64,000 bases of DNA from positions 6,299,599 through 6,363,598 of the forward strand of contig JACMZG010001914.1 in the NCBI GenBank assembly GCA_018340805.1. Reading direction: 5' to 3'. The notes under the pieces were generated by a model. It ran no database searches. It worked only from the letters and a program-made list of their open reading frames with translations, and was not told where the DNA came from. Made by a program: the position numbers and the translations under genes. Source of the DNA: Microvelia longipes. Lineage: Eukaryota; Arthropoda; Insecta; Hemiptera; Veliidae. Below are positions 12,048 through 24,852 of this stretch, piece after piece. How positions within the stretch are numbered: position 1 is the stretch's first letter; the number at the start of each line of letters is the position of its first letter.

Positions 12048-12214
12048 GTATCTTGTATTCTCTTCATAATGACGGAAAAGTCTGTGTATATGATGGTAAG
12101 AAAAGTAGGGTTTCTTTTGGATTTTCCGTCTAAACATTGTTGAGATGTAAATGACGTTCGGTTGGAACTTGGAAGTAACTATTGACACACAGCTTGCTAC
12201 TATTAAAGATAAAA
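12048..12214. other. Spacer
   Basis: Nothing recognised. Confidence 0.35.
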
Positions 12215-12545
12215 TAAAATGCCTGTTTTTGAGCCTTTCGGTCCATCAGGGTATCCACCCTGCGGAACAACTTCAGGTGGGTTGCATCTATATCCTCTAA
12301 GAATTAATTAAGTTGGCGAACTCTTTAAAAACAATAATATTTGTTACATCCTTTACTATATCTTCTAGCAGCGATCTGTCACTAACTGGAAAACTATTAA
12401 AATTGACACTAAAAAATAAAAGCTTAATTATAGTTAAATTGATTTTTTTCTATTATATTAGTAATTAATTAATGTTAAGTAAAGCCACAACACTATTTAT
12501 ATAATTTTAGAGCTTAGCCCGGCTGCGAACCGGAAGTCAAATGTC
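12215..12545 (-). mobile_element. Degenerate SINE family B copy
   Basis: Starts AAAATGCCTGTTTTTGAGCC and TTTCGGTCCATCAGGGTAT, then AGTTGGCGAACTCTTT, and after an AT-rich insertion AGCTTAGCCCGGCTGCGAAC. This is the order seen at 27655-27885. Divergent and probably old. Confidence 0.6.
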
Positions 12546-13890
12546 TGCACACCTTGCTACTATTCACAGGATAATTCTAGTGAAGTGAAGACAAAGACAT
12601 AGATCTACTAATAACAGGGTGCTGACATAGAGATGCTCTGTTTCACTACTTTCAAAAGTAGTTTCTAAAGACTTAGAACTTTCTTTCAAAGTGCCTGGAA
12701 AAATTTGTTCTAGTGGACAAAATATATTTCTTTCGTAGGGAGGGGGGGGGCTGCGTTAATTATTAGAATTTGGGGGGGGGGTTGTAAATAGGCACGTTAC
12801 ATCTCAAAAAAGTTGGTGAAATGTGTTTTTCACGTCTGCGAACGGTTTTTAGTTTTTTACTGTCAGCCTAGTAAAAGAGTTTTTGCTGTGGCTGGTGAAA
12901 GTTCCTCAAATGTCCACTAGGTGGGCGCTAGTAGTTTACTACAAGTAGTATAATATATTACCTTCCACTTTCTTCATATATTTTTGTTTTCTTCTAAATA
13001 GTTTGTAATGCAAAATAGCATATGTAAACTCGACTGGGGATGTTTTTTTTACCTCGGTTCTTTTAATGTCTCGCTTCGCTCGATAGTAAATATAGTCGCG
13101 CGCGGTAAAAGAAAGACCATCTTCACAATATTGAACTAACAAATATAGTATTATTTCTTCATCAACATAGTTCAACCGAAAATATTATATATTCTTCTTG
13201 CTTTTAAACGTATAGATCTAGCTACAGTAAAACTCTTGGAACTTTCTCTTTCGTAACTTACCGTGGATTATCTTACCGGACTAAATATATTTTATAATCC
13301 CCTCACAGAAAACAATAAATTCACCGATAAAGATTAAAAGATTCCTTCTATTTTTTTATAATCGAATCTAAAGATAGCGTCCAATTTACAATTACTTGAA
13401 TATTCTTATGGATCAATGAATGCTTATGAAAGACTTAAAACATTTATTTCTTTATTTAGTGGTCGGGCGAATACATATTTCTACATTTTTATCAGCATAT
13501 TTAACTAGAAAATTTTTAGGACTCTTTTTCGTATTAACTGGATTAAGTCAAGCAAAAAGCTTGTAATCTCCTATCCTAATTATACGTACTACGGGCAACA
13601 TAAAACGTTTATTTATTTTCTCTTTAATTTAATACATATCCAGAATAAATGAAATTCCGTTAATATATTACACTTTAAGGCAAGGAGAATAGAAAATCTA
13701 AAGAAAGCCTCAATATTGAAAAGAAGTGCTATAAAAGGACAAGATATTGCATACGTGAGGTATTATAATACATGGTTTTTCTTTTTAAATAATTTTTACA
13801 AACTCTTAAGACTTTTTCAACCTTAAATATATAAACTTACCACTTGTAATATATATATGTTATATATGTTATATATATATAAACCAAGTG

Positions 13891-13936
<46 letters not shown>

Positions 13937-14791
13937 TATTCTATATGTTATTTATATATATTATTATATTTCTGTAAAATACAAATCAATTTACATTAAC
14001 GTTATCAATTTACAAAGTAAATCATTATAAATAAATAAATAAATATAATAATATCATCACTCTAAACGTTGTTTGAAATAATCAGATCAGACCTATAAAT
14101 ATTGCTGCATCACTAATTTATTCTTCAATTCAGATCGAAATCTTTCGAACCACTTGCAAATATTTTCTATACCAATTTCATGTTTTTATTATGTTGGTAT
14201 TTCCATTTGGTCAAAGGAAAGAAATAATTTTTTCGAAAGAAACTTTTAGGAATAGTAAAGGAAAAGCGTGACCTGGGTTCCTAAAATGAAACTTAGACCA
14301 CAAAATAGAGCGGAACTCACAAATAAGACCGGAACCTGGGTTAGGATAAACCCTGACCGGGGTTTAGGAAACTAACCTAGCACCGCTAGTTTATTCGTGG
14401 ATAAAATAGAAAATAGAGTAGACTGCAGGGAATCATGCTGTCTTATTAACTTTATTATATAGAGGAGATAATATTCCAGTGACTTGTTTTCCTGCTAGAT
14501 ACCCTGAAGCTTTGTGGAACATGCCATAAATGGCACTGTGGTGTATTTTCTTTTGTTTAGAATTTTGACTTATCCACGTATAAAGTATGGTTTCTACATT
14601 TTGGTTTAATGGGTAATTAAACTTAGTCTTACTGTTTGCCGTGATTCATTCCAACACGAACCAGTTGCAAAAATACAAGAAGTTTTGTCGAGCCGGTACA
14701 ACAAAATTACATATGTGTATAAAATAATCTACTTTAATCTAATGCATTTAATAATCTAATGCATTATTTTATAAGAACTTAATTTCAATTT
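12546..14791. other. Non-coding stretch with (TA)n at 13850-13935
   Basis: G runs at 12740-12782, a short CTCGCTTCGCTCGATAG block near 13070 (part of the repeat also seen near 3490), and a TA tract at about 13850-13935. No gene recognised. Confidence 0.45.
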
Positions 14792-15490
14792 AGTCCAAGA
14801 GCCAGGCCTATAAAATGTGACTCATTTTTTGCTACTTCAAACCATTTTTTTCTGAAAATATACATTAAATTATAAACGAAAGCATAGTCTGCCTATCCAG
14901 AGTTGAGCCCTCTGTAAGAATTCGCTCGCTCAAAACATTAGAAAATCGCACGAATTTCAGTTTTCAAGCAACAAGTGGTTCACTGTAGGTCGTGAGCAAA
15001 ACATGAAGAGAATATTTTTTTAACTAAAAAAAAAATATTCTATAAAAAAAAATTAAAAAAAAATTTTAATATTAAATTAAAATAATATTATATTATTTAT
15101 ATTAATATAATATATATTATATATTATTATATATTAATATTATATTATTATTATATTATTTATTATTTTAATATTTTTTTTTATTATTTTAATTTAAATA
15201 TTCTCGTTATTATTCTATAGAACGAGTGTTTTTTCGTCAAAATCGAAGAAAAAGACAACTAAAGTCATAAAATTTGTTAAATGGCCAACAAAGAAATTGC
15301 ACAAAGAGCCAATATTTTTACTAAAACATTCAGTGAATTTGCAAAAAAGTAATAATTTTTTAGTGATTTTGAAAGAGCCATCCATAACTTTGGTTGTAGT
15401 CATTCGATTTTGATGTTTACAATCGTGGAAAACCCTTGTTTCTCTTCGTGTTTTGCTCATGACTCACAGGGAACCACTCATTTTATGAAA
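14792..15490. mobile_element. TIR element family E, right end lost
   Basis: Begins TAGTCCAAGAGCCAGGCCTA and follows the complete copy at 59658-60480 through GACTCATTTT, GCAGACT-like and AATCGCAC blocks. It also shares the interior GTTTTTTCGTCAAAATC and the GGGAACCACTCATTTTATGA block near 15470. The mirrored outer end seen in the other copy is missing. The centre (15020-15200) is expanded by AT-rich sequence. No transposase. Confidence 0.65.
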
Positions 15491-16965
15491 ACTGAAACCA
15501 TAAATTTCAGCTGAAGGGCGTGGCTATAAATTCAGAGTGTTATAAAACCAGGGTGCAGATGTTAAACAAAATTTAATTTAATCATAAACTATAATTTAAA
15601 TTAAATTTAAATTTAACAATAAATCATAAAATCTTATTATAAAATTTCCCCGAGGTACTTGAAAATTCCTCAATCTAATTTTCATCTTCATTTTTAATTC
15701 CACTTAATTAACTTCGCATCCCATTTAAAATCAACACATTAAAAGGTCAACTTATACGAGAAAATAACTCATAAAAGGAAAGATGAAAATTCAATTTCAA
15801 ACTTTTTACTTGCTGAACTCAATTCTAATTATATTTGAGTTAAAGTCGAGTTCAACTTTTATTAGATAATAGCTTGAATATAACTTCAGAAGACAGTAGC
15901 TGAATTCGTTTTAAATTAATATTTGCATAGATGTTGGGTTCAACTAGTTAAAACTATTAGTTCATTTCTTGTATTTTGTAATTAAGTAGATATATATGTT
16001 TTTAGATACTATTATTATAAAGATTAATTATAAAAATTTTAAAGTTTCTATATATTATTTAAATATTAAATAATACATAATATATTTTTTTACATGTATG
16101 TACTAAAATTTATTTTTATATTTATTAAATAAAAATATTTGTTTTAAAAAATTCAATTCTAAGTAGAATTATGCAAACAATGCGAGACCGTTGACTGACC
16201 CCTGGAAAACTTTTACTTGACTGTTGTAAAACTTAGAAAATTAGTTGAAATTAACAATTTTCGTGATAATAAATTCACCTCTTTAAAATTTATTCAATAA
16301 CTTTTCTCCATTAGAAACTTGAAAATTTAATTATATTCATATATGACACAATATAATTGTGCGAGAGATACATAGGAAAATGTAACAAGCAAATGCAATG
16401 CTTTGTTACATTGTTTAGCTACATTACATCTGGGAACTTTCCATCGTTCGTCATTCGTCATTATTGATTCCTCAAAATAATGTCATGCCGCACTCTGTTT
16501 CGTTGCGTCTAACACATCCATAGGCGATTCTAAGGGGGGCTAAAACCTCCCCTCGTTTGAAATAAGCCACCTCAAGAAAAACTTATTGCTTTAATAGCTA
16601 CTAAAACTAATTTATTTAATATATATTAAGAAAATAAAAAATGAAATAAAATATATTTATTTATAAAAATAAATAGATAAAAATATACTTTATCAATAAT
16701 ATTTAAATTATAAGTGCTTGTGGATTTTATACCATAAGGATGTAAATAAAAGTCTATCCACAAAAAAATTTCAACCAATGTAATGATGACAAAACCAGCT
16801 TTCAACCTAATACAGGTCATCCTCAGTGCCTTCAAACAAGAGGACGAAAAAAAAACAAATTTATTTATAATCTGAGGTCGAGCGAAACTAGTCCGAATAC
16901 GAGCTGCAGTACATATAGTGATGGTTATATTCTGAGGACGAGCGAAGCAACTCTGAAGTAGTGAG
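15491..16965. other. Non-coding stretch
   Basis: AT-rich. The last 100 bp (about 16870-16960) contain two GAGGACGAGCGAAGCAA-like blocks related to the repeat near 3490 and 28560. No gene recognised. Confidence 0.4.
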
Positions 16966-17286
16966 CATAGAGATATATTACTAGAGGGGCCCTATTGGTT
17001 GAATTTTGAAACATCGAAAAAGTAACCTGACCACATTCGATTATCATTATCATCAAATAAACAAAATTAAAAAAACAGTCAATTATATAGTAGAATGTTT
17101 AAAATACAAATCACAACACAAACAATCTGTGGGAAGCCCAAAACAATTGATTAATTATAACCTCAACTACCTCTTGGAGGAGGTTTCAATGAGGTTACAC
17201 AGAGCCCTTGAGAGCCCCACCAAAAATGTTTCAGGCCTCTCAATGTATTAAGATAGGCTATGCTCCCTCTAGTATATATCTCTATG
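16966..17286. mobile_element. hAT-type MITE, copy 1, with 8-bp target duplication
   Basis: The left end CATAGAGATATATTACTAGA is mirrored by the right end TCTAGTATATATCTCTATG. It is flanked on both sides by the identical octamer GTAGTGAG (16958-16965 and 17287-17294). An 8-bp duplication with short TIRs beginning CA is typical of hAT superfamily non-autonomous elements. The 321-bp body has no transposase. Relatives lie at 30290-30557, 46733-47041, 62491-62690 and 63912 to the window end. Confidence 0.85.
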
Positions 17287-17294
17287 GTAGTGAG

Positions 17295-18954
17295 TATATA
17301 TCTCTATGGTCTCTAGTGTAGCGAATTCGATACCCCCAACCTGCTTTTCTACTTTACGCGCACAAGCCTTGAGCTTATGCGACACAAATGGTCAATTATT
17401 ATTTTATTTATTTATAATTTGTAATTTAACCTTTGTAAACATGTATTTATATATAAATAAACGATTTATTATTTAAGATATAATACAAGATTATTAATGT
17501 ATTTTAAGATTTAATGAAAATAAATGAGTAAAATAAATTACCTAAAAAAAATACTTACTTAGTTTGAACTCTAGCATACTGGAAGCCACGGTCTTTTTTA
17601 ACACTCATATGCAGAAAAATGAGTAAAAACTACTTGGGAGGTCTTAAAAACACATAAAATTGACAATTTAGGTAATATCATTGTTTCGGATATTTGTGCA
17701 ATGTATTCTATTTAATGCATTATTTTATGCATTTAATTTTTTTGACAAATCCTATGTATAATTTCTTTAATCAATATTTTTTCCATTAGCTATTTAGATT
17801 AATAATTTCCTTACTAACGTTTTAATTGTAAATCAATTTGAGTAAATTCAACTCATTCCAACGCGGCGTAATTAAAACAGTTTAGTCACGGATATAGGAT
17901 CTGATTCGGTTTTACCAGTCTAAATTACAACTCGAGACTCATAACCAGTCTTAATTACCATAATTTAAAAAAGTTAATTACCTCTCGAAGTCATTTAGTT
18001 AGGAAAATTGGGGAAAATATTCATAGAACTGCATTCAACCAAAACTCAATTCTATTGGTTAAACGAAAAATGATTTTTCCTCCAATAATATCCATTGTGT
18101 TGGAAATAGCGAGGTAGAGCAAATTGCCGTGTCTGGGTTCGCTTGGTTAACTCGAGAAATTGAAAATGTCCACAATTGCATTGAAATTGTAAAAACTGAA
18201 TTACTTTCATCGATTCAATTACTTCATCTCAAATCGATTTAAAAAAATCTTTTATTTTAGAATACAAATTAATGATATTTTATTGTCTGTAAAATTTTAT
18301 ACAAATCTTTATTTAGAATTATAGTTTTATTTGTTCACATATATTTAAAGCGAGTTGGCTATACTGGTATTATCTAAAAGTAGGCTATGTTGTTAATTTT
18401 TTTCTGTTTTTTACGCTAATTGTGTTTATTCAGTCATATAATCTCTTGGAGGGGAAAAGGATATATTAAATTTAATTCGTTTAATTCCATTTACTCATTT
18501 AGAGTTGGTAAATGAAACTATTAATTTTTGTATTTAATTTAAGTTTAACTGCAAGTCATGGAACGAGGTTTCTCTACCAATAAGCTTAAAAATTTAGGAG
18601 CATATAATATTACCGTTTAAGCTAGAGTGCACAAGAAGTGCCACGCATTCATATAAGTATCTAGAACTGTGCATACCACGAATGTGGTTAACGCCTCTTT
18701 GTACCTATTAGAAAATTTCAATACATCTATAGAAACTCTTTTTATCAAACATATATTTTTTACGATTTTTTAAAAAGTTAAAAGTGACTCTATTTTGATA
18801 CGTCGTATGTGTTTAACCTAAATGTAACCCTTAACATTTGACCAGTTCTTTCTCTCGTAGGACTTGATTCTTGTGCTAAATTTTATTGAAATTCGATCAG
18901 CCATTTGAGCTGAAGAGTGTTGTACATATTTATAACACGGAGTTGGATTTCGTT
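17295..18954. other. Non-coding stretch
   Basis: AT-rich with no recognised gene, RNA or repeat. Confidence 0.4.
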
Positions 18955-19214
18955 CGTATCCACGTTTCTGTTCTCTCCAGCTCATATAAAGACAGAGTTC
19001 GGAAAATACTAACTGAACCATCGGACCGAGAACTGTGACTCAGATTTAGCGGTGTCTGTGCTACCAGCATTAACGAAAGTTGGTTTAGAATGAAGTGAAA
19101 GACGCTTCCAAGTGATCAGCTGAACTTTGGCTTTCATGTCAGGGCTATGGGACTGGTTTTTCGCACAATAACTTTGGAGTTGCTGCTGGACTGTACAGAG
19201 CAGTGAAAATAATG
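18955..19214. repeat. Repeat F, copy 1
   Basis: From about 18985 to 19214 the sequence is almost identical to 21712-21946 in direct orientation. Landmarks are AAGACAGAGTTCGGAAAATA, GGACCGAGAACTGTGACTCA and GAGTTGCTGCTGGACTGTAC. The 5' part (CACGTTTCTGTTCTCTCCAG) resembles the body of SINE A, so the family is probably a SINE A relative. Confidence 0.8.
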
Positions 19215-19324
19215 AGTTTCTGTTATGCTTCTCTCAAACTTTGGTCTGTCTATATAAAATAAATCAATTTTGTTGGTCGATTTTGGCACAGATTATCCAA
19301 ATGAAAGTGAAATGAACGATCTTA

Positions 19325-19709
19325 TGAGATAAGTTTGTTTACATAATAGTTTAATGCTATTGGTGTATTTCACTCTGCTAAGAGGTCTTCGGATTTTTGA
19401 CGTTTGTTTATGTCAAATTATGTCAATTAATGTCACGTTTTGCTTGACATATATATGTCAATCAATAAACTAAAACTAATGCTGATAGTAAAATGTAACT
19501 TCGTATGTTTGTGGACAATTCATAGTAGTATTTGTGTAACAAATGTCAGCTTAATCATTTTTGTGGGTTAATGACGTCACAAATATTTCATAAACAATAG
19601 GGTTCGAGACATTAACAAGTTTGATTTTTGTACCAAGTTTCATTTCGATCCAATAAAGCGTTCGAATGTTGTCGTGTCCCATAGAAACGTCTAGGGCGCA
19701 AAAATCTCG

Positions 19710-19744
<35 letters not shown>

Positions 19745-19748
19745 TATT
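19325..19748 (+). repeat. Dispersed family D copy ending in (TA)n
   Basis: Contains GACATATATATGTCAATCAA, a TGACGTCACAAATATTTCAT block and CATAGAAACGTCTAGGGCGC, ending AAAATCTCGTATATATA. It is the inverted counterpart of 4313-4700. In both copies the AAAATCTCGTA end runs straight into a (TA)n tract. Confidence 0.7.
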
Positions 19749-20611
19749 TGATCAGGGAGACCCCCTTTCAAAAATATACCTTCCCCTTTCATGACCTAAT
19801 CTCACAAAAGCACAAAAGCACATTTTTTTCTTTGAAAATCCGCTAAAAAAGAATTTAGTGGAGCTTCAGATAATTTAAAAAATAAATAAATGATATTGGT
19901 TGGTTCTGTCTTAGTACAATCGAATGAAAGTATATGATAAGTTTAGTTTTATTTAATTAAGAATAAAAGTTAATTTATGACATTGCCTTATTATTTTCAT
20001 TAATAGGAATAACAAATAATTAACTACTACCACCTATATAAACGCATTTGAAGTAAGCCTATGAAACGCAAAATCGTGCTTATTCTACCTTGTTTCCATG
20101 CGATATGAAGCATTAGACAAACAACTTTAAGAAATAAAATAAAAATAAATTTATTTTATAGTCATGCTCTAGAGGAATACAAAGGGTTTGGAGGTAAAAG
20201 GCTTTAGGTAAAACTGTCACTTGATTTATGCTGTCTTCGTGCTTAGATTCCTTGCTTATGAAAATGAGCTTCATTTGTTATGATTCTCCTTCTCAGGCCC
20301 TTTGCAGTTCTCTGTTTAACCGTCATCCGTCTCTATCCCATTTATTTTACTCTGAAGGAGATGTAAGACATTTATTTCGTAAATTCATTGAGGATAAAAT
20401 CCAACGAGCTTGGTCAGTATTTGGTTTGGATGCAAATCGTGTTCAAATTAGCCAATAGCATCTGGCCTTGTCAAACATGATAAAGGGGTAGTTTATTGAG
20501 TAAGTGCTAATCACTCTATACATGAAAGAGAAGACGAATTTCGTAAATAGCTAACCTATCTTACTAATCAGGACCGGTTATGTATTTTTTTATTTCTTAC
20601 TGAAATGTTCG
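19749..20611. other. Spacer before a LINE remnant
   Basis: A 76-codon frame at 20228-20458 has no recognised motif. It could belong to a decayed part of the adjacent LINE. Confidence 0.35.
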
Positions 20612-21240
20612 ATGTCAAAATTCAGTTGCGGACGGATTTTTGGGATGTCCTTAAAGAGCTTACGCTGTAGCGAATTCGGAGGTTTTTTGCTTAAAAATAT
20701 TTCCTATGAACTTATTCAAACCTTATTATTCAAACTTGTTCAAACCAATAGACCTACTAGATTTAGAGGAAGAAAAGATTGGCTCTTATCCAATCATCTG
20801 CACCACTGGAACAAATCCTCTGGCATGAGCCACAGTAAACTTATGTTAAAAGGACTCAGTCCCAAATTAACTGAGGACCTCCTCAGTCTAAGCAGAAGGG
20901 ACCTTAGAACAGTAACTGGACTACTGACTGGTCACTGTCACCTCCGAAAACACCTCCATACCATTGGTATCTTTAAAGATAACCCAGTGTGTAAGCTTTG
21001 TAAATCGTAAACCTGCCTCTCACATACTCATGAGATGTAAAGCCCTAGCCTTTCAAAGGTTCTCCAACTTTGGTAGCAGCACTCTCACTAAGTTTGACTC
21101 TACCAATGAATCGCTGGTCAAAAAAATCCTAGACCTAGTCCGGGGAAAAGGATTATTCTGACCTGGACCAATTGAGGGTACTGTACTGTACAATAAACTT
21201 CCAGTTGCAGTGCAAATGGGGTTTATCCTCGACTCCAACC
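20612..21240 (+). pseudogene. Frameshifted jockey-like LINE ORF2 C-terminus
   Basis: The frame 20612-21010 contains HHWNKSSGMSHSKLMLKGLS, then KLTEDLLSLSRRDLRTVTG and LLTGHCHLRKHLHTIGIF, ending VCKLCKS and a stop. The next frame resumes at once with KPASHILMRCKALAFQRF and runs to a stop at about 21161. This is the typical end of insect jockey-like ORF2: the post-RNase H segment with a Cys/His tail. One frameshift near 21005 breaks it. Reverse transcriptase and endonuclease parts are absent, consistent with 5' truncation. The reading frame upstream of about 20780 does not clearly fit the family. Confidence 0.8.
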
Positions 21241-21704
21241 CCAATTATTAATAATTAAATAATAATTAACAGGAAGAAACTATTAGTTGTAGGGTGAGAG
21301 AGGTGAAACTACATACTTGTTCTCTACCAGACAAGAAGTCTCGTAAAGAAGTCTGGTTAGACCCTTTTTACCTACTTCTTTAGTGCGAAGGATGCAATTA
21401 GTTTGTCATAACTGTATTTGTGCGCCGAAGCCAGTACCTTCACCCTTTTGTTGGTCTTCTTTGTTGTCAAAAGATGTATTGTATCGCAGTGTTCAGTTCG
21501 GTAATAGATAGTAGTAGAAATCTATTAGGTAAGTCACACCTACTAGACAATTCTATTAACAAAATTGTATGTGTTGGAGGGATGCCCTCGTGGCTAATAA
21601 CTAGTAATAATAATATGGAAAGGAGTGGTAGTAACTACCAGGCAAGTAGGCCACGTTGTTGGGCCATTTTTGCCAGCTCCCTAAGATATTGTTCTACTCC
21701 TTTT
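21241..21704. other. Probable LINE 3' region
   Basis: Follows the LINE frame. Its end (21620-21700) carries GGAGTGGTAGTAACTACCAG, GCAAGTAGGCCACG and CTCCCTAAGATA. These recur inverted at 44420-44490, and partly near 50960-51030 and 54560-54600, so this is a dispersed, probably retroelement 3' segment. Confidence 0.5.
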
Positions 21705-21950
21705 AATTTCATGTAAAGACAGAGTTCGGAAAATACTAACTGAACCATCGGACCGAGAACTGTGACTCAGATTTAGTAGCAGTGTCTGTGCTACCAACAT
21801 TAACGAAAGTTGGTTTAGAATGAAGTGAAAGACGCTTCCAAGTGATCAGCTGAACTTTGGCTTTCATGTCAGGGCTATGGGACTGGTTTTTCGCACAATA
21901 ACTTTGGAGTTGCTGCTGGACTGTACAGAGCAGTAAAAATAATGAGGTAA
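21705..21950. repeat. Repeat F, copy 2
   Basis: Near-identical direct repeat of 18985-19214, with a 3-4 bp insertion (TAGCAG near 21775) relative to copy 1. The boundary at 21946 coincides with the end of copy 1 at 19214. Confidence 0.85.
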
Positions 21951-21954
21951 AAGA

Positions 21955-22115
21955 AACGTGAATTTCTATGGTTCCTCTCATGCTTTTTCAAGCAAGCATA
22001 CATATTTTCACTGACTCATATAGTTTAGTGAAAACTGGGAACAACACGTGCTCTCACTGTTTCACCAAACCTCCAATGCACTTTAAACTACAAGGCAGAA
22101 ACAGTATAGTATTAT
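21955..22115. repeat. Repeat G, copy 1
   Basis: Contains TATGGTTCCTCTCATGCTTT, a TTCACTGACTCATATAG block, AACTGGGAACAACACGTGCT and AAGGCAGAAACAGTATAG. The reverse complement of the same order occurs at 44195-44355. Confidence 0.8.
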
Positions 22116-22663
22116 AATGAATCTACAATGAGGGTCCTAAAACTTCAACAGTTTAGGAATCAAAACTTCAAGAATTTATGAGACATTCTCATAAATTTAT
22201 TACAAATTCTTTGTATTAAAGAACAAAATATAGAAGCGAATAAAATATGTGCAGGATACGTTTTAAGAGTTAACCTTTTGCCATTATTAGTATGAGTCTT
22301 AGCAACCTAGCTGGCTCCAGGTTGTTTAAGCGTCAATATTTATACTAGCCCTTGACACCATGGAGGTCAGGGGATCGCATCCCAGGTTACGCTGTCAGTT
22401 TATTTAAGATTATGGCCAACTTAAAATTAAACTTTGAGCGTACCAGTTACCAATAATACCTGTGGTGGTTCCCGCAAGGTTTTTTCCTGATAAGCCTCGA
22501 GGCTCTAAACGGGCATTCTTAAAATTAGTAGCTCTAGAGGACTATTAGAACTAGTTGTGACCTACCTTATGCGTATTTGTCCAAAACACTTTTAAATTGA
22601 TGCGTAGGAACTACGATAATGATAGTCTGGCAAATAATAGATTAATTAAGTATGAGTAAGACT
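22116..22663. other. Spacer with possible retroelement pieces
   Basis: No gene. A GC-richer part (22310-22400) includes GGGGATCGCATCCCAGG, which is distantly B-box-like, but no A box is seen, so no SINE is called. Confidence 0.4.
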
Positions 22664-23170
22664 TTTATCTCCAGACGGTGTATAATGTTTAGTTTATTAA
22701 CTAGTTTTTAGAGAGTAAAGAAGCACTTTTCACTCCCAAGGGAGAAAAAGTTACTTTTCACTCCCTTGGTAGTAAAAATAATTTTTCACTCCCTTGGGAG
22801 TAAAAATAACTTTTTCTCCCTTGGAAGTGATAACTGTTTTCTATTATTGGGTTATTCTAATAACCCAATAACTTGGGTTTTTTTTAGAATAATTGGCTCC
22901 CCTAAATTTATAAGGGGGTCCGACCAAAAAAAAATAAGAATAAAATACAACAAAAATGTTAAAATAAAATCAACGTTTGGAGATAAAATCTTGTAAGCAC
23001 CTTGGGAGTAAAATGCTATTTTCCCCCTCGCAATTACCTTCCTCGGCTTCGCCTCGGGAGTTAAATACTTTGGCTCCCTCGGCTTACGCCTTAGGAACCA
23101 ACTAACTGCTCAGGGAAATAATAGCATTCTTTAGTCCCTTGGTGCATAAATGACTATTGTTTTGTTACAA
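22664..23170. mobile_element. Family H element (CTCCCTTGGG-rich)
   Basis: The left end TTTTATCTCCAGACGGTGTA is mirrored by GTTTGGAGATAAAATC near 22978-22993. Inside are repeated TTTCACTCCCTTGGGAG blocks. The flank 22997-23170 has GCTTCGCCTCGGGAG and CGGCTTACGCC blocks. The whole set recurs inverted at 58370-58760. The hairpin at 25902-26052 has the same ends. Confidence 0.65.
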
Positions 23171-24261
23171 ATTTAAGCCTTATTAAGTTAGGCTTACTAT
23201 ACTAAGCTGTTTTAGAATGTTCTAGAGTACAACCCGTCTTGATTTGATATTCTTATAGTAGAAAAAAGAACTTTCTTATTTTTGCTGTCATTCCCAGTAG
23301 ATTGTACCTATTAGGTAAAGCCTCGTTTTCTGTGAAACTAATGAAATGTCATTTGAAAGAGCTATCAAAGGAAAATAAGATTTTTTCTTGTTTATTTTCC
23401 TCTAGGCGTTCTTTTCTTATCAACGCTGGGAAAATTACCTGGAAACAGATTTTGTTAAAATCATTCATCTACATTTAACATGGAGAGGAATAGAGGTAGA
23501 ATCGTAGAGAAAAAAGACTTAAATGAGAAGACACAGAAAGGGTATCACAAAAGTGTAAAAAGAGAGTAATTCATGAAGTACTAAGGTATAGAGATACCTT
23601 AATCTTGGAGGAAATAAGAAATGGAGATTACAAAAAGCATGGGGTAAAGAAGGATAGAGACGGCATTTCAATATAAAAAAGAAAGTTAGTTAGAGAATGA
23701 TTCTTTCAGTAATAAGAGATGGAGATACAATCATGAAATCAAAAGAGTTTAGAGACAATATTTATGAAGTTAAAAAATAATGGATGTGGAAAAAAATTGG
23801 TTTGTATGATTACTAAGGATAATGAGTAGGTATATTCATGAACTATAAAAGAAGTTGAGGATACGTAGCTACAAATTAAAGAGGAATAGAGGTGGTACCA
23901 TAGAGTAAAAAGAGTTAGAAGACCAGTTAAATGGAAGTGGAGAGGGTTGGAAACATCTATTTATCTTTTCAAGAGGGTAAGGAAATGTAATGTCATACTT
24001 CACTGTCCTTTAAAGTCTCTTTAAATTCTAAGGACATTGTGTGTAAACCTTGTTTACGTTTACATCGTTTATCACGGGGAAACCTCCGATTTACGAGAGA
24101 GTCAGAGTGGCTTCTAAAGAATGATACAAAAGTCAAAGACTTTTTTTTAAATAATGAACTTTTGGTCATTGATATCAGCACAAGGTAGTAGACTTCCAAT
24201 ATAAAACATTTGATCTAATATCTTTATTATTGTCTGAAATGAGAAAAATAGAAGAAAGAAT
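23171..24261. other. Non-coding stretch
   Basis: Purine-rich on + between 23440 and 23970, with loose AGAG-type repetition. No gene recognised. Confidence 0.4.
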
Positions 24262-24319
24262 TTATAAATAAAAACAGATTAATTACACAAAAAGTCCTTT
24301 ATTTTTTAATATATAATAA

Positions 24320-24360
24320 TAACTAAGCTTTCGACTAAAAATTAGTCATCATCAGAGTTT
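24320..24360 (-). ncRNA. Hammerhead-like motif in left Penelope terminal repeat
   Basis: The minus strand reads CTGATGA (complement of 24349-24355), an extra T, a six-pair stem GACTAA/TTAGTC with a TTT loop, GAAA (complement of 24329-24332), then GCTTAGTT. The last part can form a two-pair stem III (GC with GT) closed by the A-U pair, followed by A at the cleavage position. Small hammerhead variants with a reduced stem III are known from Penelope-like elements. The unpaired T before stem II is unusual, and activity is not shown. Confidence 0.55.
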
Positions 24361-24793
24361 AAACAAATAAATATAAAATGAAAATACAATTTTACAGACT
24401 ACTTCATATTGCACCTTGGTATGGTTTGGTAAGCTATGTTTAAAAAACCGTTAAAAACTGTTACATTGAAGAATTTTAAAAATATCAGTGTTACCAATAA
24501 TATATATAATAATATAATAATATCTCTAACATTAACTGATCCTGAATACCACAATGAAATAATACTAGATATTAAAAAAAACATTGCAATATAATAATTT
24601 CCCAAATTACCTAATAAACAAACTTATAAAACAAAACAAAGAAAAAATGCAAAATTTAAATAATTCTAATAATATAAATAATTCTAATAATTCAACAATT
24701 CTAATAATAAAACAATTCCAATAATTCTAATAATATAAATAATTCAAATAATAATATTGACAATAATTATAATGCTAATAATGAAGATCCTAT

Positions 24794-24797
<4 letters not shown>

Positions 24798-24852
<55 letters not shown>

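Noticed and set aside
17006..17251. 81-codon frame, and the 122-codon frame at 62427
   Set aside because: They fall inside hAT-type MITE copies and adjoining repeats.
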